NCBI GenBank assembly: GCA_016209015.1
Contig: JACQWY010000018.1
Location: forward strand, 124,001 to 188,000
Length of the DNA: 64,000 nt
Direction of reading: 5' to 3'
Origin: Gammaproteobacteria bacterium
GTDB taxonomy: Bacteria > Pseudomonadota > Gammaproteobacteria > Ga0077536
Shown here: positions 35,715 through 44,029 of the stretch, in pieces
Layout: each line of letters opens with the position of its first letter
Position numbering within the stretch: position 1 is the first letter of the stretch
Position numbers and translations under genes: made by a program
Notes under the pieces: generated by a model
Databases searched by the model: none
The model's input: the letters and a program-made list of their open reading frames with translations, nothing else
What the model was told of the DNA's origin: nothing

Positions 35715-37210
35715 GCGCGGAGCTCCGCGATCAGCTCTTCACTGGTGAGCGGCGTATTGCCGACGCGCCCGACCTGGCAGGCCGCGGCCACGGAGCCGAG
35801 ATACGCGCTCCGCCAGATGTCGCCCTCGATCGCGAGCGCCATCGAGGCGCAGGTCAGCAGCGAATCGCCCGCGCCCGAGACGTCCTTCGGCGCGCCGTTG
35901 AACGCCGGCAGGCGGTCCGTGCGGAAGCAGCCGGTCTTGTCCGGCGCATGGATGAGCAGGCCCTCCGCGCCGAGCGTGACGAGCACGCGCTCCGCCGCGG
36001 CCTTCAGGCGCAGCGCTTCGGCGAGACCGACGAGGCCCGCGCTGAAATCGCGCACCGACAGGCGCGCCTCGTGCTCCGTCGGCGTGAGCAGCCGCATGCC
36101 CTTGAAGCGCGACACGTCGCCGACCTGCGAGGACGACTGGCTGTCCGCGACCATCATCACGTCGTGGCGATTCGCGACCGCACAGATGCGATCGACGAGG
36201 AGCTGCGGCAGGCAGCCGTAGGTGAAGTCCGAGAAGATGACGAGATTCGCCTGCTCGACGTCGCCCGCGATGCGCTCGAAGAGCTCGTCCGCCTGATCGT
36301 TGCTGATCGCGTGCTGGCGCAGATGGCTCACGCGCAGCAGCGTCTTGCCGTTCGCGCGGTAGCGCTGCTTGAGCGTGGTCGGACGGCTGTCGTCGGTCAG
36401 GAACTGGTGATCGACGCCGTAGCCGCGCAGCGTGTCGGCCGCGAACTGCGCCGTCTCGTCCTGGCCCGTGACGCCGAAATAGCTGACCTTGGCGCCGAGA
36501 CCGCGCGCGTGCGCCGCGACGATGCCGGCGCCGCCGATGAACAGATCGCGCTTGATCGGCGTGACGACGATCGTCGGATCCTCCTGCGACATGCCGAGCG
36601 CTTCGCAGTTGATGTACTCGTCGACGATCAGATCCCCGATGACCACCACGCGCAGCTCCGAGAGCCGGCGCACGAGGCCCACGAGATCGTTGAAGTCGAA
36701 GCCGTGGCGTTGCGGGAAATCCGCGGGCTTCATGATGCTCGAGAAGTTCGTCTCGAGCAGCTCGCGCTGCAGGAGATCGAGCGAGGAGAAGCGGATCTCG
36801 CCCGAGCTGAAGAGCAGCTTGCCGTCGTAGGCCTCGACCGCCGCGAGCTCGGGGTTGAACGTCGTCTCGTGCTCCTTGCCCTTCACGACGACCGCGGGCT
36901 CGAGCATCGCGATGAAGTCCTCGGGCAGGGAATGCATGATGAACGCGTAATCGACCACGCCGATCGAGCGCACGCCCTCGAGACGCAGCTCCGCCGGCAG
37001 CAGCGCGCCGCCGGCCGCGTCGGGCAGGACACCGACGACGACGAAATCGCCGCAGTCCGCGGCGAAGTTCAGGAGTCGCAGATGCCCCGGGTGGACGAGG
37101 TTGAAATTGCCCGAGACGAACACGACGCGATCCTGGCCGGCGCGGCGGCGGATCTCCTCGACGACGTCCGCATCGGATGCGGCCGGGGTGAAATACTCTG
37201 CCGGTTTCAT
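35711..37210 (-). CDS. Nucleotidyltransferase-PfkB kinase fusion, HldE-like with domains in reverse order
   Basis: This 499-residue protein joins a cytidylyltransferase-type domain at the N-terminus (SGNFNLVHPGHLRLL, HxGH at 40-43, to about residue 150) to a PfkB sugar kinase (VVIGDLIVDEYI near 189, VSGAGDSLL near 445). E. coli HldE has kinase first and transferase second, so this is the same pair inverted. It probably phosphorylates C1 of a heptose 7-phosphate-like sugar and may also activate a sugar 1-phosphate. A separate nucleotidyltransferase follows, so one of the two may serve another step. Both domains keep their key motifs. Confidence 0.88.
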   Translation of the reverse strand: MKPAEYFTPAASDADVVEEIRRRAGQDRVVFVSGNFNLVHPGHLRLLNFAADCGDFVVVGVLPDAAGGALLPAELRLEGVRSIGVVDYAFIMHSLPEDFIAMLEPAVVVKGKEHETTFNPELAAVEAYDGKLLFSSGEIRFSSLDLLQRELLETNFSSIMKPADFPQRHGFDFNDLVGLVRRLSELRVVVIGDLIVDEYINCEALGMSQEDPTIVVTPIKRDLFIGGAGIVAAHARGLGAKVSYFGVTGQDETAQFAADTLRGYGVDHQFLTDDSRPTTLKQRYRANGKTLLRVSHLRQHAISNDQADELFERIAGDVEQANLVIFSDFTYGCLPQLLVDRICAVANRHDVMMVADSQSSSQVGDVSRFKGMRLLTPTEHEARLSVRDFSAGLVGLAEALRLKAAAERVLVTLGAEGLLIHAPDKTGCFRTDRLPAFNGAPKDVSGAGDSLLTCASMALAIEGDIWRSAYLGSVAAACQVGRVGNTPLTSEELIAELRA

Positions 37211-37240
37211 ACCCTTCCCTCCATGCTCATGGCCGCGGCC

Positions 37241-38293
37241 TCAGTCCATCCTGACCAGGCAACGGCCGCTGATGCTGCCGTCGCGCACGCCGGCGATGCC
37301 GGCGTTGACGTCCGCGAGCGGCACGCGCTCTGTGATGAGATTCGCGAGCTTGATGCGCCCGGCCTTCAGGAGCGCGGCATAGCGCGGGATGTCCTCCTGC
37401 GGAATCGCCTCGCCGCCGTGCGAGCCGGACAGCCGTTTGCCGAAGTGCAGCGGCAACGTGTAGAGCGTGCTGTTCGCGCCCTTCTTCGGCACGCCGACGA
37501 GGATGACGCGGCCCTGCGCCTTCGCGAGCTCGTAGCCCATCTCGATGATCGCGGGCACCCCCGTGTTGTCGATGAAGCAGTCGACGCCGCCCCCGCCCAG
37601 GATTTCCGCGATCGCGGCCTTCGCGTCGACGTCGCGGCTGTTGATGCAATGCGTGGCGCCGAGCTCGCGGGCGAGCGCGAGCTTGTTGTCGTGGAGATCG
37701 ACCGCGATGACGGGATACGCCGAGACGAGCGCCGCGGCCTGCACGATGTTGAGTCCGACCCCGCCTGCGCCGAACACGACCACCGACTCGCCGATCGTCA
37801 GCTTCGCGTTGTTGACGACGACGCCGAAGCCCGTCGTCACCGCGCAGCCGAACAGCGCCGCGACTTCGAGATCGCTGTCCGCCGGGATGCACGTCAGGCG
37901 GTTCTCCGCGACGATCGCGTGATCGTTGAACGTCGTCACCCAGCCCGCATTCACGCGCCTGCCGTCCCAGGTGTAGTGCGGCGGCCGGGCCTCGATGCCG
38001 AGGCTCTTCCGCCAGTGGAGCACGACCTTGTCGTCCGGCTGCACCTGCGTGACGCCGGGGCCGATCGCGAGCACCGTGCCCGAGCCTTCGTGGCCGAGCA
38101 GATGCGGCAGGAATTTGTCCGGACCCTTCGCGCCGTCGATCTCGCCGAGCTGCGAGCCGCAGATGCCGCTGTAGTGGATTTTCACCAGTACCTGGCCGAC
38201 GTCGAGCGTCTTCGGCAGCTCGACGCGCGCGACCACGAGCGGCTGGCGCTGCTCGACGAGGATGGCGGCCTGCATGGATGTCGGGAGCGTCAT
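37241..38293 (-). CDS. Zinc-type medium-chain alcohol dehydrogenase
   Basis: This 350-residue MDR protein has the catalytic zinc ligand region YSGICGSQLGE near 42, HLLGHEGSG near 64 and the NAD motif GAGGVGLNIV near 174. The four-cysteine lobe that binds the structural zinc in most alcohol dehydrogenases is replaced by HWRKSLGIEARPPHY, so only the catalytic zinc is expected. It probably oxidises a polyol or sugar hydroxyl to a ketone, which would feed the DegT aminotransferase. The ATG at 38293 is the first in frame, ten bases from the methyltransferase stop. Confidence 0.87.
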   Translation of the reverse strand: MTLPTSMQAAILVEQRQPLVVARVELPKTLDVGQVLVKIHYSGICGSQLGEIDGAKGPDKFLPHLLGHEGSGTVLAIGPGVTQVQPDDKVVLHWRKSLGIEARPPHYTWDGRRVNAGWVTTFNDHAIVAENRLTCIPADSDLEVAALFGCAVTTGFGVVVNNAKLTIGESVVVFGAGGVGLNIVQAAALVSAYPVIAVDLHDNKLALARELGATHCINSRDVDAKAAIAEILGGGGVDCFIDNTGVPAIIEMGYELAKAQGRVILVGVPKKGANSTLYTLPLHFGKRLSGSHGGEAIPQEDIPRYAALLKAGRIKLANLITERVPLADVNAGIAGVRDGSISGRCLVRMD

Positions 38294-38303
38294 GGTCCCT
38301 CTC

Positions 38304-38975
38304 CTATTCGAAAAAGATGAACGAGTGGTCGCCGGTGTAGCCGGTCTGCTCGAACCACCACGCCCATTCCTCGGGCGTGTTGAACGCCTCGCACGTCACC
38401 TGCCAGTACAGCAGGTTCGTCTTCTCGACCTCGTTGCGGTAGGACTCGACGCAGAGATACTTCGGGCCTTTGCCGACGCGCTGCATTTCGCGGAGCGCGC
38501 GGTCGAGGTCGTAGCAGTGCAGGTTGTGCAGCGTGTTCAGGGAGTACACGAAATCGAAATGCCCGTCGGGCCAGGGCAGCTCGGTCGCGCTGCCGAGCGT
38601 CGTGCGATCCTTGATCTCCTCCTTCGCGTTCTCGAGCGCGTAGGCCGAGACGTCGATGCCGTAGATCTCGATCCCGGGCACGACCTTCGTGAAGTCGAAC
38701 ATCAGGAAGCCCTTGCCGCAGCCGACGTCGAGCACCTTGTCGCCCGCCTTCAGGCCGTAGTGGTCCGCCATCGCCTTCGCGACCTTCTCCCAGCGTCCTT
38801 CCATGTAGCGATAGCCGCCGTAGTTGATGCGCCGATCGCCGTCCCAGTAGTCGTAGGCCCACTGCTTCGCGAGCTCCGCGGCCTTCGCCTTCGGATACTC
38901 GGGATCGTTCACGCGCGCGAGGTAGTCGCGCTGCGTGCTCTTGTGAACGACGGACATGAAGTCGATGTAAGCCAT
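38304..38975 (-). CDS. SAM-dependent methyltransferase
   Basis: The 223-residue enzyme has the class I fold with motif I VLDVGCGKGFLMFDF near 84-98, an acidic IYGIDVS at the end of strand 2 and LPWPDGHFDFVYS as motif IV. It probably methylates a sugar of the repeat unit or its precursor. The unusually aromatic N-terminus (QWAYDYWDGDRRINYGGYRYM) may form the substrate lid. It follows the kinase-like gene by four bases. The methylated position is unknown. Confidence 0.85.
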   Translation of the reverse strand: MAYIDFMSVVHKSTQRDYLARVNDPEYPKAKAAELAKQWAYDYWDGDRRINYGGYRYMEGRWEKVAKAMADHYGLKAGDKVLDVGCGKGFLMFDFTKVVPGIEIYGIDVSAYALENAKEEIKDRTTLGSATELPWPDGHFDFVYSLNTLHNLHCYDLDRALREMQRVGKGPKYLCVESYRNEVEKTNLLYWQVTCEAFNTPEEWAWWFEQTGYTGDHSFIFFE

Positions 38976-38979
38976 GAGG

Positions 38980-39987
38980 TCACCAGAGTCGTTGAATGAG
39001 TTCGAACGCGCGCTCCGCTTTCGCGAGCTGCGCGGCCTGCCGCGCGGCGGTGTCGGACGCGGGATCGGCGAAACGCCGGCGCGCCGCGGCCTCGGGCAGG
39101 AATTCGTTGAGCATGATGCAGCACCATTTGAGCGCAAACGCGGGCTCGAGCAGCGCGGCGCGGAATTCGAGCGCGCGCGCGTCGGACACGATGCCGAGCA
39201 GCGCGTCGAGGAACCTCCCGCGATGGGCGCGATCGACCGGCACCGCGGGCTGGCTGAAGAAATCGCCGAGCGTCTTCGCCGGATCGTCCCAGCCCGCGTA
39301 CTCGAAATCGATGAACGCGAGCGTGCCGTCGGCGCGGCGCAGCGCGTTGTGGAAACCGAAGTCTGAAGGCGAGAGGCAGCGATCGGCCGTCGCAATCGGC
39401 ACTGCAGCGTCGTGGCCCGCGGCGGCGGCGCGCGCGAGCATCTCGGCGCGGCGGCGCGTCCAGTCCGCGGCGAGCACGTCTGCGAAGCGGATCGCCGCGG
39501 CGTGCACGGCGCTCTCCTCGGCGAGGCGGCCGAGGCGCGCGATCCGGCCATCCACGCTTGCGAGGTGATCGGCAATCGAGAAGCAGCCCTCGGAGGCGAC
39601 CGGCAAGGCGGCGGCGCGCGCGGCGCGATCCGCCGGGTTCAGCGCGCCCAGGAAATCCGCGGCGGCGGCGACGTCCGCGGCCGTGACCGCGCCCGGCGGC
39701 ACTTTCTCGCCAGCGACGAATTCGTAGAGCGCGAGATGCGACTCCGCAGCGCGCGACAGCGGCCGCGGGACGCAGGCGATGCCGAGTCCGGCCGCATAGC
39801 TCAGGAACGACCACTCGGCGTGCAGGCGATCGCGCGTGTCGCTCGGGTGGTGGTAGTAGCTCTTCGCGATGTAGCTCGCGCCGTCCGCGGCCGTAACGCG
39901 GAACACGCGGTTGTTGCCGCTCACCGCGCAGGGCGCGATGTCGAGCGCGCGCCCGCCGCCCGGCACGAGCTCGGCGATGCGGGCCAT
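38980..39987 (-). CDS. Aminoglycoside-phosphotransferase-fold kinase
   Basis: This 335-residue protein belongs to the APH/choline kinase fold. It has SGNNRVFRVT as the nucleotide loop, YIAKSYY with the ATP lysine near 50, and the catalytic block SPSDFGFHNAL followed by IDFEYAGWDDP near 236. The usual HGD is SDF here, but the aspartate, asparagine and metal-binding DFE are kept, so it may be active. It overlaps the upstream HAD gene by ATGA. A kinase for a sugar or choline-like decoration is the likely role; an aminoglycoside resistance role is not suggested by the setting. Confidence 0.82.
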   Translation of the reverse strand: MARIAELVPGGGRALDIAPCAVSGNNRVFRVTAADGASYIAKSYYHHPSDTRDRLHAEWSFLSYAAGLGIACVPRPLSRAAESHLALYEFVAGEKVPPGAVTAADVAAAADFLGALNPADRAARAAALPVASEGCFSIADHLASVDGRIARLGRLAEESAVHAAAIRFADVLAADWTRRRAEMLARAAAAGHDAAVPIATADRCLSPSDFGFHNALRRADGTLAFIDFEYAGWDDPAKTLGDFFSQPAVPVDRAHRGRFLDALLGIVSDARALEFRAALLEPAFALKWCCIMLNEFLPEAAARRRFADPASDTAARQAAQLAKAERAFELIQRLW

Positions 39988-40613
39988 CACGGCTTCAGAT
40001 CCGTCCATCGCCCGCACATCCAGGTCTGTAGCTCGTCCCAGCCCGCGATCGCCGCCAGACCATTTGCTGCCGCCGCGTGATGACGGTCGGGATCGAAGAG
40101 CAGCGCCGTCGTGCCGGCCGGGAAGCTCTGCGCTTCGAGGATTTCCGGCAGATCGTCGAGGAACAGATCGCAGCCGATCGCGCCGATGCGCGCGAGCTTC
40201 TCCTCCTTCGTCAATTCGAAGAAGACCGACGGCGGCGCGATCAGCGGCGCGCCCGCCGCGACGAGATGATGCCGGACCCAGGCGCGGGCCGCGGCATGCA
40301 GATCGTATTGCGGCCCGAGGAACGGATGCTTCGTCTTGTGGCTCACGATCGCGAGACCGAGGCCCGCGCCGCGCGCCCAGGCCATGAACTCGAGCGCGCC
40401 CGGATAGGCGACGGCCTCGTCCATGCGCGCCCCGTACACATAGCCCTGCATCTCGGTCCAAACTTCCTCCCGGCCGATCGCCCGCAGATGATTGCGCACC
40501 GCGATCTTCGTGACGGGCAGGTCCGCCGGAATCACGCCCTGCTCGAGCGCGACCTTATGGAACAGCCCATCGTAGTTCACGATGGTGTTGTCGAAGTCGA
40601 GACCGAGCCGCAC
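39987..40613 (-). CDS. HAD-superfamily phosphatase-like protein
   Basis: The 208-residue protein opens with LDFDNTIV, the DxDxT motif I at 6-10, and later has VSHKT (motif II, near 92) and FLDDLPE (motif IV, near 151). It resembles HAD hydrolases that remove phosphate from sugar phosphates. In a heptose-type pathway this would be the GmhB step between kinase and nucleotidyltransferase, though GmhB itself has a different length and zinc loop. It starts with GTG at 40613, nine bases after the transketolase subunit. Confidence 0.83.
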   Translation of the reverse strand: MRLGLDFDNTIVNYDGLFHKVALEQGVIPADLPVTKIAVRNHLRAIGREEVWTEMQGYVYGARMDEAVAYPGALEFMAWARGAGLGLAIVSHKTKHPFLGPQYDLHAAARAWVRHHLVAAGAPLIAPPSVFFELTKEEKLARIGAIGCDLFLDDLPEILEAQSFPAGTTALLFDPDRHHAAAANGLAAIAGWDELQTWMCGRWTDLKP

Positions 40614-40622
40614 GACGGAAGC

Positions 40623-41576
40623 TCAGCGCGCGCTCGCGACGGTGCGGCGGCCACCGGTGCCGCTCTCGGCGAGGACGCGCGAGACGACGTTCTCCGCGGT
40701 CAGGCCGAAGAGCCGGCGCGCGTATTCCTGCGAGCCGATTTCATGCATGAACGCATCGTCCGTGCCGAACGCGAGCAGGCGGGCCGCATTACCGCCGCGC
40801 GCCGCGAGCCATTCCGCCACGCTGCCGCCGAAACCGCCGAGGCGGCTGTGCTCCTCGAGCGTGACGACGAGCGGATAGCGCGTGAAAACTTCCTCGAGGC
40901 GCGCGCCGTCGAGGGGCTTCACGGTGTGGAAGCTCTCGACGCGCGCCGAGACGCCGGCCTGGCCGAGCGCGTCCGCGGCGTCGAGCGCGACGGAGATCAT
41001 GTTGCCGGTGCTGAGCAGCGCGACGTCCGCGCCGTCGCGAACGGTGATCGCGCGGCCGATCGCGAAGTCCGGCGGCGTCTGGTGGATGATGGGCTCGCCC
41101 TTCTTGCCGATGCGCATGTAGACGGGGCCGTCGTGCTTCAGCGCGGCACGCAGGCCCGCCCGGAGCTCGACCGCATCGCAGGGGCACAGCACCGTCATCT
41201 CCGGCAGCACGCGCAAGAGCGCGATGTCTTCGCAGGAGTGATGCGTCGGGCCGAGCTCGGCATACGAGAGGCCGGCACCCGTGCCGACGATGATCACCGG
41301 CGCGCGGTGATAGCAGGCGTCGACGCGGATCTGCTCGAGGCAGCGCGTGGTCGTGAACGGCGTGATGGTGTAGACGACGGGACGCAGGCCCGAGAGCGCC
41401 ATGCCGGCCGCCATGCTCATCATGTTCGCCTCGGCGACGCCGCAGTTGAAGAAGCGCTTCTCGTCGCCCGCCTTGAACTTGTCGAACAGCTTGTTGCCGA
41501 TGTCGCCCGAGAGCAGGCAGACGCGCGGGTCTTCCGCACCCAGTTTCGTGATCTCGTCGGCGAATGCGTTTCTCAT
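40623..41576 (-). CDS. Transketolase, C-terminal subunit
   Basis: This 317-residue protein matches the pyrimidine-binding and C-terminal domains of transketolase. FFNCGVAEANMMSMAAGMAL near 42-61 contains the Glu that activates thiamine diphosphate, and GLSYAELGPTHHSCEDIALL follows. It is half of a split enzyme whose other half is encoded directly upstream with a 4-base overlap. Within a glycan locus a dedicated transketolase is unusual. It could move a two-carbon ketol unit to make sedoheptulose 7-phosphate or a longer ketose for the local isomerase. Confidence 0.9.
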   Translation of the reverse strand: MRNAFADEITKLGAEDPRVCLLSGDIGNKLFDKFKAGDEKRFFNCGVAEANMMSMAAGMALSGLRPVVYTITPFTTTRCLEQIRVDACYHRAPVIIVGTGAGLSYAELGPTHHSCEDIALLRVLPEMTVLCPCDAVELRAGLRAALKHDGPVYMRIGKKGEPIIHQTPPDFAIGRAITVRDGADVALLSTGNMISVALDAADALGQAGVSARVESFHTVKPLDGARLEEVFTRYPLVVTLEEHSRLGGFGGSVAEWLAARGGNAARLLAFGTDDAFMHEIGSQEYARRLFGLTAENVVSRVLAESGTGGRRTVASAR

Positions 41577-42409
41577 GCCGCCACCCCCAGCTCGCGCTTG
41601 GCCGCGACGACCTCGTCGGCCGACGGGATCCGGTAATGCCAGTTGTTGTCGTCCTCCATGAAGGACACGCCCTTGCCCTTGACGGTGTGGGCGATGATCG
41701 CGCGCGGCTTGCCGCTGTGCGGCCGCGTGAGCGCGCCGAGCACGGCCTCGACGTCGTGGCCGTCGACTTCGACCGCGTCCCAGCCGAACGCACGCCACTT
41801 CTCGGCGAGCGGATCGAGCGCCATCACTTCCGCGCTGCGGCCCGTCGCCTGCCACTTGTTGAAGTCGACGACGATCGTCACGCGATCGAGCTTCTGGGCC
41901 GCGGCGAACATCGCGCCCTCCCAGATCGAGCCCTCGTTGCATTCCCCATCGGAGAGCAGCGCGTAGACGTGGTAGTCCTCACCGCGGATGCGCGCGGCGA
42001 GCGCCATGCCGAGCCCCATCGGGAAGCCGTGGCCGAGCGAGCCCGTCGCGGCCTCGATGCCGGCGAGCTTGTCCGGGGTCGGCGGATGCTCGGCGAAGAG
42101 ACTGCCGTCCTCGCCGTAGGTGTCGAGCATGCTCTCAGGATAGAAGCCCTTCAGCGCGAGCACCTGGAACAGCGCAGGCGCGCCGTGGCCCTTGCTGAGA
42201 ATGAATCGATCGCGATCCGCGGCGCGCGGCTGTGCGGGGTCGATGCGCAGCACGCCGTAGTAGATCGCAACGAGGATGTCGACGCACGAGAGGCAGGAAC
42301 CGAGGTGCGGGGTCTGCGTCTTGTGCGAGGTTTCGATGATCCGCGCGCGGATCTCCGCGGCGAGCTCGCGGAGCCGGGCGGGGTTCGGGGCGTCGATGGC
42401 GCTGGCCAT
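41573..42409 (-). CDS. Transketolase, N-terminal subunit
   Basis: The 278-residue partner carries the thiamine-diphosphate motif LLSDGECNEGSIWE near 145, followed by VVDFNKWQ (the GDG...N pattern with Ser for the first Gly). HLGSCLSCVDILVAIY near the N-terminus is also typical. ATG 42409 was chosen over GTG 42418 because CAGGAG lies eight bases upstream of the ATG. The pair would form a heterotetramer. Split transketolases of this kind also occur in other bacterial sugar and antibiotic pathways. Confidence 0.9.
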   Translation of the reverse strand: MASAIDAPNPARLRELAAEIRARIIETSHKTQTPHLGSCLSCVDILVAIYYGVLRIDPAQPRAADRDRFILSKGHGAPALFQVLALKGFYPESMLDTYGEDGSLFAEHPPTPDKLAGIEAATGSLGHGFPMGLGMALAARIRGEDYHVYALLSDGECNEGSIWEGAMFAAAQKLDRVTIVVDFNKWQATGRSAEVMALDPLAEKWRAFGWDAVEVDGHDVEAVLGALTRPHSGKPRAIIAHTVKGKGVSFMEDDNNWHYRIPSADEVVAAKRELGVAA

Positions 42410-42431
42410 GGGCTTCACTCCTGGGGTCCGT

Positions 42432-43433
42432 TCAAGGCTTGTGCTGATAGTCGAAGGGCAGCGCCTTCAAGGCATCGAGGTGCGCGTCCACCCAGGCGAT
42501 GCACTCGTCGAGGCCCTGATCGAGCGAGATTTCGTCCCGCCAGCCGAGCTGCTCGCGCAGCTTCGTGCTGTCGAGCATGTAGGCGGCGTCCTTGCCGAGG
42601 CGCTCGGCGTCGACTTCCGCGACGTCTTCGAGACGCACGCCGAGCTTCGCGCAGATGCGTTCGACGAGCTCGCGGATGGAGACGATCTCGTTCGTCGAGA
42701 TGTGATAGGTCTCGCCGAGCGGGGCGCGCTCCATGATGTCCCAGGTCGCGCTCGAGACGTCCTTCATGTGGATGAACGCGCGGCGCGACACGCCGCCGCC
42801 GTGCAGCTTCAATTTCTTGCCCAAGCGGATGAAGAGGATCGTGCGCGGGATGATGCGATAGAGCTGCTGGCCCGGGCCGTAGACGTTCGCGGCGCGCGTG
42901 AAGACGACCGGGAACCGATAGGCGTCGAAATAGGACTTCAGGCTCATGTCGCCCGCGGCGCGCGAGACGGCATAAGGCGTGCTCGGATTGAAGTGCTGGT
43001 CCTCGCGGATGAAGCCGCCGTCCGTGCTGCCGTAGACCTCGGGGGTCGTCACGTGCACGTAGCGGCTCAGGAAATCGCACTGCCGGAGCTGCTCGTGGAG
43101 CCGCACCGTCGAGACCACGTTCGTCATGAACCAGTGATCGGGATTTTTCCAGCTCTCGCCGACCATGGACTGCGCGGCGAAGTTCACGACGTGCGCGATC
43201 CGCTCGCCGCGGATCAGGTGCATGATTTCCGCGAGGTGGTGGTTGAGGTCGTAGGCGTAGAAACGGAAACCCGCGTCCTTCCCGCCCCAGCGGTACGGCA
43301 GGAAGGCCTGATGCGGCTCGCAGGAGCGGCTCATGCCGACGACTTCCACGCCGCGATCGAGGAGCGCCGAGACGAAGCTCGCGCCGGAGAAGGAATTGCT
43401 GCCGATGACGGCGACCTTGTCGATGCCGGCCAT
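42432..43433 (-). CDS. NAD-dependent sugar epimerase/dehydratase
   Basis: This 333-residue extended SDR has the nucleotide loop GSNSFSGASF near 10 and resembles dTDP-/GDP-sugar 4,6-dehydratases and CDP-sugar synthases (TPEVYGSTDGGF and RAANVYGPGQQLYRIIPR). The catalytic motif reads YAVSR, with Arg in place of the usual Lys of YxxxK, which could alter or reduce activity. ATG 43433 has GGGAG seven bases upstream and was preferred to TTG 43439. It lies two bases after the SIS gene. Substrate unknown. Confidence 0.85.
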   Translation of the reverse strand: MAGIDKVAVIGSNSFSGASFVSALLDRGVEVVGMSRSCEPHQAFLPYRWGGKDAGFRFYAYDLNHHLAEIMHLIRGERIAHVVNFAAQSMVGESWKNPDHWFMTNVVSTVRLHEQLRQCDFLSRYVHVTTPEVYGSTDGGFIREDQHFNPSTPYAVSRAAGDMSLKSYFDAYRFPVVFTRAANVYGPGQQLYRIIPRTILFIRLGKKLKLHGGGVSRRAFIHMKDVSSATWDIMERAPLGETYHISTNEIVSIRELVERICAKLGVRLEDVAEVDAERLGKDAAYMLDSTKLREQLGWRDEISLDQGLDECIAWVDAHLDALKALPFDYQHKP

Positions 43434-43435
43434 GC

Positions 43436-44029
43436 TCAAGCTCCCGCCTGCGGGCGATTCTGATAGAGGTACTGCATCAGCATGTGGCCGATCGCCATCT
43501 GCACGTCCTCGGCGATCTGCATGTCGTTCACGGCGGCATGGATCGCACAGTCCGCGAGCGCCTTCGCCTTGCCGCCGGTGTAGCCGAGGATGGCGTAGCT
43601 GCGCACGCCCATGGTCCTGGCCTGTTCGAGGACACGCAGGATGTTCGGCGAGTTGCCGCTCCCGGACAGCGCGATCACGACGTCGCCCGGCCGCGCGAGC
43701 ACGGCGAGCTGCAGGGAGAAAATCTGCTCGTAGCCCTCGTCGTTCGCGAGGCAGGTCAGCACCGAACCGTTCGCCGGCAGCGCCGTCACGCGCAGACCCG
43801 AGCCCGGGGTCTTCGAAATGCCGTAGAGGAAGTCGTTCGCGAGGTGCACCGCGTTGCCGGCACTGCCGCCGTTGCCGCAGAGGAACACCTGGCGGCCGCT
43901 CTGCCAGCAGTCGAGCAGCTCGGCGCCGAGCGCCGCGACCGGCGCCCAGTCGAGCTCCTGCAGAACGCCGTTCAGCCGGGCCGTGTAAGCGCGGAACAGG
44001 GCTTCGGGTGCGAGCTGCGGGGCATTCAT
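43436..44029 (-). CDS. SIS-domain isomerase, GmhA-like
   Basis: The 197-residue protein has the two SIS phosphosugar loops of phosphoheptose isomerase: LCGNGGSAGNAVHLANDF near 50-67 and IALSGSGNSPNILRVL near 109-124. GmhA converts sedoheptulose 7-phosphate to D-glycero-D-manno-heptose 7-phosphate and has almost the same length. Placed between two epimerases and just before a split transketolase, it is the likely entry enzyme of the local sugar pathway. It could also act on a related ketose phosphate. Start and stop overlap both neighbours closely. Confidence 0.87.
   Translation of the reverse strand: MNAPQLAPEALFRAYTARLNGVLQELDWAPVAALGAELLDCWQSGRQVFLCGNGGSAGNAVHLANDFLYGISKTPGSGLRVTALPANGSVLTCLANDEGYEQIFSLQLAVLARPGDVVIALSGSGNSPNILRVLEQARTMGVRSYAILGYTGGKAKALADCAIHAAVNDMQIAEDVQMAIGHMLMQYLYQNRPQAGA

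Noticed and set aside
38980-39987. Aminoglycoside phosphotransferase resistance gene
   Set aside because: The APH-type fold is shared with many metabolite kinases, the HGD motif is altered, and all neighbours are glycan genes.
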